From VAZQ01 sp963785745 (GTDB taxonomy: Bacteria > Pseudomonadota > Alphaproteobacteria > Rhizobiales > Xanthobacteraceae): 64,000 bases of DNA. This document shows, piece after piece, positions 56,692 to 64,000 of the stretch. Where the stretch lies: positions 1 to 64,000 of the forward strand of contig CAWAWR010000020.1 in NCBI GenBank assembly GCA_963785745.1. The letters are read 5' to 3'. Both the position numbers and the translations under genes were made by a program. Numbering within the stretch: the first letter of the stretch is position 1; each line of letters begins with the position of its first letter. Under the pieces are notes generated by a model. That model did no database searches and was not told the origin of the DNA. It was given only the letters and a program-made list of their open reading frames with translations.

Positions 56692-56727
56692 GTGTCAAAG
56701 GTGACACGGTCTTGGGGGTTAGCCCCC
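56692..56727. repeat. Short palindromes between the two repeat arrays
   Basis: GTGTCA-aagg-TGACAC (56692-56707) is a perfect 6-bp inverted repeat. It is followed by a GGGGG-TTAG-CCCCC hairpin (56714-56727). Both fall in the gene-free stretch 56432-56974. Confidence 0.55.
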
Positions 56728-56784
56728 GCCCTCACCTTCTCTGATCAGTCAGCTCTCACTTCTGTCCGCCGTTACTGCCACTGC

Positions 56785-56874
56785 CTGATGTTCGCTGACG
56801 TTGACTGATGTTCGCCGACGTTAGCTGATGCTTGCTGACGTTAGCTGATGTTCGCTGATGGTCGCTGACATCGG
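56785..56874. repeat. Iteron-like array: nine 10-bp units, helically phased
   Basis: Nine consecutive 10-bp units with consensus CTGAYGTTNG (for example CTGATGTTCG, CTGACGTTGA, CTGATGTTCG, CCGACGTTAG), also readable as four and a half 20-bp units. Each unit is one DNA turn, so a bound protein would repeat on one face. Position downstream of the primase-helicase gene and absence of coding support suggest a replication origin or copy-control region. Confidence 0.75.
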
Positions 56875-56974
56875 CACACCGTGCACTCGTTTCACCTGCG
56901 TGTTTAATCGGGTACCCGATCCGGTCCGCCTTTACTAAAATCCAACAGGACTGTGACAGGGTTTCCGGTGGCAG

Positions 56975-57357
56975 ATGCGAGGCCTGAACGGAGCCGAAAT
57001 GCAGTCGTTTGCAGAGGAACTGGAGATTGCCATGGCCGCTCGAGTGGAGCGCGCCAAGGACCCGTGGCGACCAATTCTGGAGCGCGCGCTTCCGGCAGTG
57101 TCTCGGCTATCAGCACCGTCGCTTTGCTCGACCTGCTCGATGTCCGGCGCACCACTGGCAACGCCCGCCGTCTCGCCCGAACGATGCGATCTATGGGGTG
57201 GGTCGGGTTGAAATCTAGGCTGCTGGCGCCGGGTGGATTTCGTGACACCGCAATCCGCGGCTGGGCACGTGCGGCTAGGTCAGTGCACGGCCGGACCAAT
57301 CGGTGTGACGGGGAGACGGTACGAGCACCTGACCTTCCGCCGCCTTTCCAAACGTAA
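56975..57357 (+). CDS. Small element accessory protein (frame broken once)
   Basis: About 110-125 residues. It starts MRGLNGAEMQSFAEELEIAM and continues AARVERAKDPWRPILERA. A shift near 57090-57115 leads to STVALLDLLDVRRTTGNARR, TMRSMGWVGLKSRLLAPGGF and RDTAIRGWARAARSV. This reads like the small helical protein or winged-helix-like tail found after primase genes in rhizobial islands, perhaps a split-off end of the replication protein. The family is not named. The C-terminal boundary is uncertain. Confidence 0.55.
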
Positions 57358-57373
57358 TGACCAGGAGATCGCG

Positions 57374-57829
57374 ATGATTTTCGACCCTGAACATCCCGTT
57401 ATTTCGCGAACTGTCGCACTCAAACAAAATCAGAAACTGTTCTACGAGGTTATCGACCGCGTGGGAAGATGCCCCGGCCTTTCTTACCTGCTGCCACTCA
57501 GCTTCTGATCGCGGGTCCAGGACTCTCGTCTGCAATCGGGCACGACGGCGATGCCGCAATACCTGCCGGATCAGGGAGACGGTTTACTTCCTACGCCGCA
57601 AACGCGGCATCAAGCTCAAACCTATCTTTGGGTTGACCGTATAGACGATTTTTGGATCCCCCTACGTTTCACAGACAAGCCCGGGGAATCGCTACAGCAA
57701 GTGCTCGTTTGTTCTTTCTCGCGGCTCTCGATTTGGACTAGGACGCGCGCGGCTGCAATGCGCCTCGCGGAATTTTGCGACCCGTCGCCCCACCGCGATA
57801 CAATCGCCACTTATCTGGGCCGATATTGA
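57374..57829 (+). CDS. Unknown cargo protein, tandem paralogue 1 (frame broken)
   Basis: About 150 residues. It starts MIFDPEHPVISRTVALKQNQ, then KLFYEVIDRV. The C-terminal third reads YLWVDRIDDFWIPLRFTD, GESLQQVLVCSFSRLSIWTR and AAAMRLAEFCDPSPHR. Two compensating shifts (near 57495 and 57550-57640) break the middle. Its paralogue 107 bp downstream shares LYEVIDRV, (F/Y)LWVxxxxDFWI, VC(A/S)F(A/S)RLxIWTxTR and AAMRLAE(F/Y)CDP. No known family recognised. Likely cargo of the element. Confidence 0.6.
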
Positions 57830-57935
57830 CAGCATGCGTCTCTAGAAGGGTGCAACGGTGACATTGGTCCGGTCAGGCGATGGCGCGCGAGGTTGGAAGC
57901 GTTGTACCCCTGTCACCACTATTAGGGGCGGCAGT

Positions 57936-58372
57936 ATGAGCACTGGACTTAAACAACCTCAGCCGCTCTACGAAGTCATCGACCGCGTCCAGACTGAGAT
58001 GCCAGACGACTACTTGCCGACGGCTACCGGTGTTCTGATTGCGGGTGCGAACATGTTGCGAGCAGCTGGGCACGTCGTCGGGAGTTCGGCACCGAAAGGC
58101 TGGTCGCGGGGCGCATCCGGATTCCGCGAAGCCGGCGCCGCGCGCGGCAGCTTCCTCTGGGTTCGATCGTGCGGCGACTTCTGGATCATCGAACGTACGC
58201 GCTCGATGCCGATGGGTATTTGCAGGAGCAGGCACTGGTATGTGCGTTCGCTCGACTGCCCATCTGGACTTACACCCGCGAGGCTGCAATGCGGCTTGCA
58301 GAGTATTGCGATCCCCTGCCCCGTGCTCCAGTGGCCGGTTATTGGGCCGGCTTGGATTACGTGCGTATCTAG
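57936..58372 (+). CDS. Unknown cargo protein, tandem paralogue 2 (frame broken)
   Basis: About 145 residues. It starts MSTGLKQPQPLYEVIDRVQT, then EMPDDYLPTATGVLIAGANM and SFLWVRSCGDFWIIERT. After a shift near 58190-58200 it ends YLQEQALVCAFARLPIWTYT, REAAMRLAEYCDPLPR and GYWAGLDYVRI. A tandem duplicate of the preceding gene, with the shared blocks listed there. Soluble, no signal peptide, rich in aromatic residues. The function is unknown. Confidence 0.6.
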
Positions 58373-58406
58373 ACAACCGTGAAGATGGCTCGCCTGATTC
58401 CGCTTC

Positions 58407-58423
58407 TGACCCAAAGCGGACAT
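58407..58423. repeat. Dispersed 17-bp repeat, copy 1
   Basis: TGACCCAAAGCGGACAT. A near copy and an inverted copy lie at 59795-59842. This motif is a frequent interspersed element in bradyrhizobial genomes and is often mis-annotated as short ORFs beginning Met-Ser-Ala-Leu-Gly-Gln. The 271 bp around it (58373-58643) hold no gene I can support. Confidence 0.6.
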
Positions 58424-58643
58424 ACAGGTTCGCCACATAGAATGTTGGCTTTACGAAGAATGACGCCGAGTAAAGGTGCCCGCTTGAGCGACTTGCTGGC
58501 CGGGCAGTAGCTTACTAGGGCGCGCCAGCCCCCTCCAGTGATCGGAACCTGATCCAATTTCGCCGCGTTGAACCCGATGTTGCGCAGCCCATCTGCGCGT
58601 GCCGGCCTTCAGTGGTCCGTAGACACCATCAAAATCAAGCGGA

Positions 58644-59779
58644 ATGGCAAAGCAATCCAAGGCGGACACAAGACGAACGCGCAAGCGGAAGCGCCAGCGA
58701 TCGCGGCCGGCAGGCGCTTCCCGTCGATGGGCGGTCGCGGCAAATGGTGCGGACTGTATTCGCCCTCGTGCTGGTCGCTCTGGCAGCTTGGATCGCGGCC
58801 GATTTCATCCCCGCGCTGGCCTGGGCGATCGTCATCGCCATCACGACCTGGCCCGCCTATCACGCTTCGCCGCGCTGATCCCGGACGCCACACCCCGTTT
58901 TATCGCACCGCTATTGTTTACGATGCTTGCCGGCGTCGTGCTGCTGATGCCGTTCATGCTGGCGCTGCATCAGCTTGCGCAGGCCAGCGACGTCTTCGTG
59001 CGCTGGATCGGTCAATTCCAGGAGAGCGGCGTGCCGGTGCCGCCATGGGTCTCGCAGCTTCCGCTCACCGGCGATCTCATCGTCAATTGGTGGCAGGAGA
59101 ACCTCAGCGACCCGAAGGCGGCCGCGCAATGGCTGCGCGGCGTGAACCTCGAGAGCTTCACCGCCTGGACACGCGCGCTCGGCGGCGAGCTGCTGCACCG
59201 GCTCATGCTCTTCTTCCTTGCGTTGATCGCGCTGTTTTTCCTCTACCGCGACGGCGGCGGCCCTGTCGGAGAGCGCGCTCGCGACCGCCGACCGTTTCCT
59301 CGGCGACCCCGGCGAGCGGCTCGCGAGCAAGATCGTCGATGCGGTGCGGGGCACCGTGAACGGCACGGTCGTGATCGCGGTCGTTGAAGGCATCATCTCG
59401 GGTTTGCCTATTACTGATAGGCGCACCCGATGCGCTGCTGCTCGCGCTGCTGACGATGGCCTTGGCGATGCTGCCGCTGGGCGCGGAAATCGCGGTCACC
59501 CTGGTGTCGCTGATATTGCTGGTACAGGGATTTGGCTTCCTGCCGGTGCTGGCATTGTGGGCGTTCGGCATGGCTGTCACCATCATCGGCGACAATGTCG
59601 TGTGGCCGGCGCTGGTCGGCCGCTCGGCGCGACTGCCGTTCCTGCTGGCGTTGATCGGCGTCCTCGGCGGCGCACAGACCTTCGGACTGATCGGGCTGTT
59701 CATCGGGCCGGTCATCATGGCGGTCGTGCTGACGGTGTGGCGCGAATGGATTGCCCCGCGTCAGCGCCGCGCGGAATGA
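58644..59779 (+). CDS. AI-2E family transporter (frame broken about four times)
   Basis: About 375 residues; ATG 58746 is an alternative if the basic N-terminus is not translated. Eight-helix AI-2E/PerM family pieces are FALVLVALAAWIAADFIPAL, PRFIAPLLFTMLAGVVLLMP, LMLFFLALIALFFLYRDGG, GTVNGTVVIAVVEGII and GFGFLPVLALWAFGMAVTII, then NVVWPALVGRSARLPFLLAL. Shifts fall near 58740, 58860, 59265 and 59395. Family members export or exchange small molecules or ions. The substrate here is unknown. Confidence 0.82.
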
Positions 59780-59794
59780 GGTTCACCCCGCTAC

Positions 59795-59842
59795 TGACCC
59801 AACGCGGACATCAGGTCCTGCACCTTCAATGTCCGCTTTGGG
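59795..59842. repeat. Dispersed repeat, inverted pair (copies 2 and 3)
   Basis: TGACCCAACGCGGACAT (59795-59811) and ATGTCCGCTTTGGG (59829-59842) face each other with a 17-bp loop. They lie just after the transporter stop and may act as its terminator. Confidence 0.6.
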
Positions 59843-60054
59843 CCCAGAAGCAGAAGTCGGCCGTTGGTACGGCGGATTTGCGAGGAGCGGCGGGGCATTC
59901 GACGATTCTGGGCGCGCTTGAGCGCTGCGAGTACTCGCAGCAGCCGTCGGCATCGGCAAACGACAACTCTGCCGTTCCTGCAAAAGCTGAAGAGAACACG
60001 GGAACCTTTTCCCTGACCGGGGGTTGCTGAATTACACCCTGCAAGGAGAAAACA

Positions 60055-60369
60055 ATGCGTATCCTCCCTATCATTGTGGGAGCGCTCGTGCTCGCCACCA
60101 ACGTTGCCATGGCGCAGAAGCCCGCCAATCCCGACGCCAACACGCCCGCGGTCACAACGCCGAATACCCCTCAGAATCCTAACGCGCCGGTCGAAGGGGC
60201 GAACAGCTTCACCGAAGGTCAAGCGCTTGCTCGGATCGAAGCGGCCGGGTTTACTAACGTTACGAATCTCAAAAAGGACGACAAAGGCGTGTGGCGCGGC
60301 CGTGCAATGCGCGGCGGCAAGCAGGTCAATGTCAGCCTGGATTTCCAGGGCAACGTCACGGCGAGCTAG
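60055..60369 (+). CDS. Small secreted PepSY-like protein
   Basis: 104 residues, intact. Signal peptide MRILPIIVGALVLATNVAMA, cleaved before QKP. A Pro/Asn/Thr-rich linker comes next, then a PepSY/YpeB-like fold (FTEGQALARIEAAGFTNVTN, LKKDDKGVWRGRAMRGGKQV and NVSLDFQGNVTAS). Such small periplasmic domains are common in Hyphomicrobiales. No role is established. RBS caaggag before the ATG. Confidence 0.82.
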   Translation: MRILPIIVGALVLATNVAMAQKPANPDANTPAVTTPNTPQNPNAPVEGANSFTEGQALARIEAAGFTNVTNLKKDDKGVWRGRAMRGGKQVNVSLDFQGNVTAS

Positions 60370-60416
60370 CCATCCCTCCCAAACATTCGCCCAAAACATT
60401 CACGGAGTAGTAGAAA

Positions 60417-61040
60417 ATGACGGTAACAATCTCTCGGCTATACAACAGTCATGCCGAAGCGCGTGCCGCAGTGCAGGCGCTCGAATCCGCCGGCGTCAAG
60501 CACGGCGACATCAGCATTCTCGCGAGCAATGCTGACGACTGGTACGCGAAGGACAGCAAGCCGACGCTTGTTCCCGATCGCGATCTTGACGGTAAAGACG
60601 ACCGCAAAGAAGCCGCTGCTGCCGGTGCCGGTATGGGTGCCGCTGTCGGCGGAACCGCCGGCCTGTTGGCCGGTCTTGGCTTAATGGCGATTCCGGGCGT
60701 AGGCCCGGTGGTCGCCGCGGGCTGGCTGGTCGCCGCACTGACCGGTGCGGCTGCAGTCGGGACGGCAGGCGGCATCATCGGTGCGCTCACCCAGGCGGGT
60801 ATCAGCTCCGAGGACGCTGAAATCTACGCGGAAAGTCTGCGGCGGGGCGGTGCCCTTGTCAGTGCGCGCGTGAACGATGCCGACAAGTCCCGCCTGCAAG
60901 CAGTCATGGACCGGTCTTCGGTCAATACGAGCAACCGCGCCGCGATGTATCGCAAGGACGGTTGGCAGCGTTTTGATCCAGCGGCGCCGGCCTATAACGC
61001 AGATCAGGTTCGGCGGGAACGTGAGCTATTTCGTTCCTAG
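60417..61040 (+). CDS. General-stress-protein-17M-like protein with glycine-rich membrane hairpin
   Basis: 207 residues, intact. The N-terminal fold of about 45 residues (TVTISRLYNSHAEARAAVQA, VKHGDISILASNADDW) matches the YflT/GSP17M domain. A Gly/Ala-rich hydrophobic stretch (residues about 66-122) could insert in membrane. The tail ends VRRERELFRS. Related proteins respond to general stress. It ends just before a strong terminator. Confidence 0.82.
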   Translation: MTVTISRLYNSHAEARAAVQALESAGVKHGDISILASNADDWYAKDSKPTLVPDRDLDGKDDRKEAAAAGAGMGAAVGGTAGLLAGLGLMAIPGVGPVVAAGWLVAALTGAAAVGTAGGIIGALTQAGISSEDAEIYAESLRRGGALVSARVNDADKSRLQAVMDRSSVNTSNRAAMYRKDGWQRFDPAAPAYNADQVRRERELFRS

Positions 61041-61060
61041 TCCAAAACTCAACCAATGCA

Positions 61061-61088
61061 GGGAGCTGCCGAAGGGCAGCTCCCTTTT
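61061..61088 (+). terminator. Rho-independent terminator after the stress gene
   Basis: GGGAGCTGCC-gaag-GGCAGCTCCC-TTTT: a perfect 10-bp stem, tetraloop and T run, 20 bp after the stop codon. Confidence 0.92.
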
Positions 61089-61184
61089 CGCATTTATGCC
61101 GGCGGGCGAGCGCGGAACAAGCGCAGGTCCGCTTTGTTGCCATGAGCCCCGTCGGGCCTGCACTACCAGCATATTGGAGATCGC

Positions 61185-61851
61185 GTGAGCAAGAGCCATC
61201 AAAGTCACCCGGCCGGAACTCTGTTGGCGCCGGTGGCGACCACATCAGCGCGTCGGAACTCCCGCGCAGGCGCTGACCACCACCAAGGCACGCGAATTTC
61301 CGACAACCAGAATTCGCTGAAGAGCGGCGACGCGGTCCAACCCTTCTGGAAGATTTCATACTTCGTGAAAAGATTACGCATTTCGACCACGAACGTATCC
61401 CGGAAAGGATCGTGCATGCTGGCGGTTCCGGGGCCCATGGCTATTTTCAGCCCACCAAATCCCATCGCGGGCTGACCAAGGCGTCGTTCCTGCAGGATCC
61501 GAATAAAAAGACCGAGGTGTTTGTCCGCTTCTCGACAGTCGCGGGCGGCGCCGGCTCCGGCGACATGCCGCGTGATGTCCGAGGCTTTGCGGTCAAATTC
61601 TACACCGACGAAGGCAATTTCGATCTGGTCGGGAACAACATTCCCGCGTTTTTTATTCAAGATCCATCAAGTTTCCGGACCTGATCCATTCAGTGAAAAT
61701 GGAGCCGGACAGCGGCTTTCCGCAGGCTGCCTCCGCCCACGATACGTTCTGGGATTTCGCATCCCTGATACCAGAAAGCATGCACATGCTTGTCTGGGTG
61801 ATGTCCGATCGAGCCATCCCCCGCTCGCTTCGCATGATCGAAGGCTTCGAG
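61185..61851 (+). pseudogene. katE: Catalase (KatE-type), 3' truncated and frame broken
   Basis: The GTG start with RBS ggaga gives MSKSHQSHPAGTLLAPVATT, then the KatE-style TRISDNQNSLKSG. In other frames the catalase core continues: HAGGSGAHGYFQPTKSHRGL, VFVRFSTVAGGAGSGDMPRD, VRGFAVKFYTDEGNFDLVGN and AHDTFWDFASLIPESMHMLV. The reading stops being catalase after SLRMIEGFE, where transposase sequence begins. The heme-Tyr and NADPH regions are therefore absent. About 220 of 500-700 residues remain, and no working enzyme can be made. Confidence 0.85.
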
Positions 61852-62090
61852 CTCTCGCTGATCGGATCGAGCCGCCGCGAATGCACCGACCATATCATCG
61901 CGGTAGGCGACGGGCATTTACGCCGGGTCCCGCGATCCTACGCGCACTACTATAAAGAACCGCGGACGCATCGTTCTTTAAACAAGGACGCCTGATTTAT
62001 CCGGCTGATTGAGAGCGTCGGGACCATCGTTTCAGGGCCGATCCTTGGTGGACTTCACCACCAGTATTCCCGAATGTGATTTTCGGTACA
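61852..62090 (+). mobile_element. 3' remnant of an IS3/IS481-type insertion sequence
   Basis: Directly fused in frame to the catalase fragment: LSLIGSSRRECTDHIIAVGD, GHLRRVPRSYAHYYKEPRTH, RSLNKDA, stop at about 61995. This is the last part of a DDE integrase core, whose family tail reads RxxYNxxRTHxSLNKDAP. The following 90 bp (GPILGGLHHQYSRM-like when translated) are the usual non-coding tail of this IS group. The 5' end of the transposase is missing. Confidence 0.8.
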
Positions 62091-62173
62091 CACAGGGCCG
62101 GAACGCGCTGAATCTCCACTATTCTCGGATCGGCTGCCTCCCGTTCCGCTGCGCTTACGTCGAGTAGAAGTGT

Positions 62174-62467
62174 CTAGTTGGAAACCGGTTCTATCGTGCT
62201 CTTGATCTCGCTGTCCTGCGCTACATACACAATTGTTAGCATCCGCTGAAAAAGGACAGAGCGGGACTTCTCAGGCAGATGGTTGAATACCTCTTCGACA
62301 AACGGTTCTAGCAATTCCACTCCGTCGGACTTCCATAGAAGTCGGCAACATTCCATGAACTTTCTTTCGGCCAAATCGCCGCCGGCGGCGAAGAGCGGTT
62401 TAATCTCTTTCATCGACAACCCTAGTGACCGTCTAAGCTCTGCGTCCACAGCGCGTTTCCCGAGCAT
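62174..62467 (-). CDS. Hypothetical small protein
   Basis: 97 residues, intact. It starts MLGKRAVDAELRRSLGLSMK, then EIKPLFAAGGDLAERKFMEC and FVEEVFNHLPEKSRSVLFQR. All-helical by composition, soluble. An aaggaa RBS lies 6-7 nt before the ATG. Not recognised. It may form an operon with the small gene upstream at 62585-62749. Confidence 0.6.
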   Translation of the reverse strand: MLGKRAVDAELRRSLGLSMKEIKPLFAAGGDLAERKFMECCRLLWKSDGVELLEPFVEEVFNHLPEKSRSVLFQRMLTIVYVAQDSEIKSTIEPVSN

Positions 62468-62584
62468 GATCCATTCCTTAATGCTGCAAGATGGACTTCA
62501 TTCCTTCATGTGCGGGCTGCTTCCGATCGTTCGGATCAATCGCCGCACACGAACAAGGCGTCTCTCGGTTTCGCATTCACTTCT

Positions 62585-62749
62585 TTACTCGATCGTCTCC
62601 TTCGTGAGGTCTAGGGTTGCCTGGATTGCGGCGAATATGTCACGCGTAATTACGACCCCCTCGCTCTGCAGCCGGTTCACCACCTCCAGAATGGTTTCTT
62701 TGTCTGTGTTTGCCTCGATCTTCAGGCGGATATCCTCTGGAAGGTCCAT
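62585..62749 (-). CDS. Very small hypothetical protein (54 residues)
   Basis: It reads MDLPEDIRLKIEANTDKETI, then LEVVNRLQSEGVVITRDIFA, ending LTKETIE-stop. The RBS tggag sits 6 nt before the ATG. The helical pattern and good codon use support coding. It lies 117 bp before the 97-residue gene on the same strand. Function unknown. Confidence 0.5.
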   Translation of the reverse strand: MDLPEDIRLKIEANTDKETILEVVNRLQSEGVVITRDIFAAIQATLDLTKETIE

Positions 62750-62979
62750 TTAGTTCTCCAATTGCCGTCTCGTCGCGCCGCCACCGCTCAGAATGTTCGT
62801 CCAATAATTCATGTGCTAATCGATTGTGTGAGAGATGCTTGGGTGACATAGGAGGACTTAGCACGCCCCGCACGGGTGTGTTTAGTCAGGCCAGTCAGGT
62901 GCAATAACGCTGCGGCTCCCACCGCCCATAGGCCAGTTTCCTGGACTGAGTTGCCATCATACAGCGCGATCGCTTGACC

Positions 62980-63862
62980 TTAGTGTTCGGCCTCGGCATG
63001 TTCCTTCAGGCGGCGCTGGCAGGCGATGCCCAGTGCCGCGACCACTGCGACACCGGCAGCCCCCAAGAGAAGGTTGTCGCGCGACTCTTGGTCAGCAAGG
63101 GTGTGCTGGAGCGGTCGCGAGTACTCGTCAGCGACTGCGCCGACGCGAAAGGCGAGCTTCTTAGCGTCATCGGCCGCGGAGCGGCGCCTGTCTTCGAAAT
63201 TGCTTGAAGCACCGGCAACTGTGGAGGCTGCAGCGCCTGCTATTTCTTGGGTCGACGACCGTACTTGCGTGGTCCATTCCTGGACCCGTTCTTTGGCGAC
63301 CCCCGCGAGGTCAGTGACCTTGTCTGTTGCCACCTCTCCCATGGCGTAAGCGCGATCTTTTACGCTTTCCACTATTTCTGACGTCTTCTCGGCCGCGGTT
63401 TCGCCCATCGCTACTGCTCGATCTTTTACAACATGTGCAAAATCACTTGCCTGCTGGACGAGCCGCTCCTTACCCTGGGACAAATACTCCTCGTCCGTAA
63501 GGCGCGTTGGTTTGCACCGGCGTCGTGCGGAACAAACTATAGACACCCATCGCTACCAAGCCTGTGGCTATGGGTGGGTGTCGAAGTAGCCGCCACGCAA
63601 TTCCAGCTCCGATCGCCAGTGCCGCCACTGGATTGGCGGCCGCCCTGCCCTTGAGATCTTCTACAAAGCCCTCGATCGTCGATTGGACGCTCGATTTGGC
63701 CTTGTCGACCATTGCATCCTTAATATCGAGAGCTTCTTCCTTCAGGCCGGACGTAAATTCAGTGTAGGTGGCCGGTGACCGAAGGCTTGTCAGGTCGCTC
63801 GCGAGCTTGGCTCGAGCGGCCTCCACGTCACGCTCGAGTTGATGAAGGCTAGGGTCGCTCAT
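62980..63862 (-). CDS. DUF3618-like membrane-anchored amphipathic-repeat protein (frame broken once)
   Basis: About 293 residues. It starts MSDPSLHQLERDVEAARAKL, a DUF3618-like helix. One membrane helix follows in PVAALAIGAGIAWRLLRHPP and IATGLVAMGVYSLF. After a shift near 63500 come LEA-like repeats (VVKDRAVAMGETAAEKTSEI, VESVKDRAYAMGEVATDKVT) and a second hydrophobic segment, NLLLGAAGVAVVAALGIACQ. Such proteins occur beside phage-holin-like and stress genes in Hyphomicrobiales. It probably stabilises the envelope under stress. Confidence 0.75.
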
Positions 63863-63901
63863 TGAATTCCTCACGATGCGTGCGTCTCAACTGCGCGTTG
63901 A

Positions 63902-64000
63902 CTAAGACTGTTTCGGGGAGCCGGGTTTCGAAGTCCTGTTGGATTGGACTGCCTTGGCCGGGGCTCGAACTTGATCCGCTTGTGCCACCTGGCTGAGACG
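63902..64000 (-). CDS. C-terminal end of an upstream gene cut by the window edge
   Basis: An open frame of 32 residues (RLSQVAQADQVRAPAKAVQS, then NRTSKPGSPKQS-stop) runs in from the right edge on the minus strand. It stops 39 bp before the DUF3618-like start, so it may be the preceding operon gene. A charged, disordered tail, too short to assign. Confidence 0.4.
   Translation of the reverse strand, partial: RLSQVAQADQVRAPAKAVQSNRTSKPGSPKQS

Larger units (their letters stand above)
51330..58400 (+). mobile_element. Integrated element: integrase, AlpA, primase-helicase, origin-like region, small cargo
   Basis: All genes are on the plus strand, GC is visibly lower than in the flanks, and codon use changes. 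The order is tyrosine integrase, hypothetical, HTH/AlpA, primase-helicase, non-coding repeats, small accessory gene, two paralogous unknown genes. This is the order of P4-like satellites or small integrative elements. No capsid, tail, relaxase or conjugation genes are visible. Ends are approximate: no tRNA and no attachment-site direct repeat could be identified by eye. Confidence 0.7.

Noticed and set aside
56785..56874. CRISPR-like array
   Set aside because: Units are only 10 bp and directly abutting, with no spacers and no cas genes.
58010..58438. ORF containing Met-Ser-Ala-Leu-Gly-Gln-Lys-Arg on the minus strand
   Set aside because: Made by the dispersed TGACCCAAAGCGGACAT repeat and antisense to the second cargo paralogue.

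Overview
The window is high-GC DNA from an alphaproteobacterium, most likely of the Hyphomicrobiales (Bradyrhizobium/Xanthobacteraceae type). Three things point there: a Cys-type formate dehydrogenase (FDH) locus with the rhizobial set of accessory genes, an Irr/HmuRTUV-type heme-uptake locus, and a large set of orphan tricarboxylate-type (Bug/TctC) solute receptors. This is inferred from gene content and protein likeness; no search was run.

1-18.1 kb is a formate dehydrogenase and molybdenum-cofactor region. One long minus-strand series runs from a biotin/lipoate-ligase-like protein through DUF6505, DUF6352, DUF3305, DUF3306, an HTH-TorD fusion chaperone, a small Tat protein and FdhA-FdhB-FdhC to MobB and MoeA. 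Several of these genes overlap by ATGA. A multi-cluster 4Fe-4S protein is divergent from the first gene. A WD40-cytochrome c protein, two further MoeA-like genes (one fused to a periplasmic-binding-like domain) and TusA follow. Together they would make and insert the Mo-bis-MGD cofactor and pass electrons from formate to a membrane cytochrome b.

18-50 kb is dominated by small-molecule scavenging and catabolism. Nine solute-binding receptors lie there with no membrane subunits, three of them in tandem. There is a compact catabolic operon (isochorismatase fold, dienelactone hydrolase, SDR, receptor, acyl-CoA-dehydrogenase-like flavoprotein, GMC oxidoreductase). An iron/heme locus has HutX, an IsdG-type monooxygenase, TonB and HmuR on the minus strand, divergent from HemP-HmuT-HmuU-HmuV. 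Assorted hydrolases and an ADP-forming acyl-CoA synthetase follow.

51.5-58.4 kb is a small integrated element with visibly lower GC: tyrosine integrase, AlpA-type regulator, primase-helicase, then about 540 bp of non-coding DNA. That stretch holds a 3 x 9-bp inverted repeat and nine helically phased 10-bp repeats, which looks like a replication origin. A small accessory gene and two tandem paralogous genes of unknown family come after it. The layout resembles a P4-like satellite or integrative element without structural genes.

58.6-64 kb returns to chromosomal style: an AI-2E transporter, small stress or envelope proteins, a catalase gene cut off by an insertion-sequence remnant, and a stress-type amphipathic repeat protein.

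Quality caveat: roughly two dozen genes need one or more single-base frame corrections to read as full proteins, including housekeeping-type genes such as moeA, mobB and fdhC. At least one site lies in a short homopolymer. Most breaks are therefore probably consensus errors, not real pseudogenes. Boundaries given for such genes span the whole reconstructed gene.
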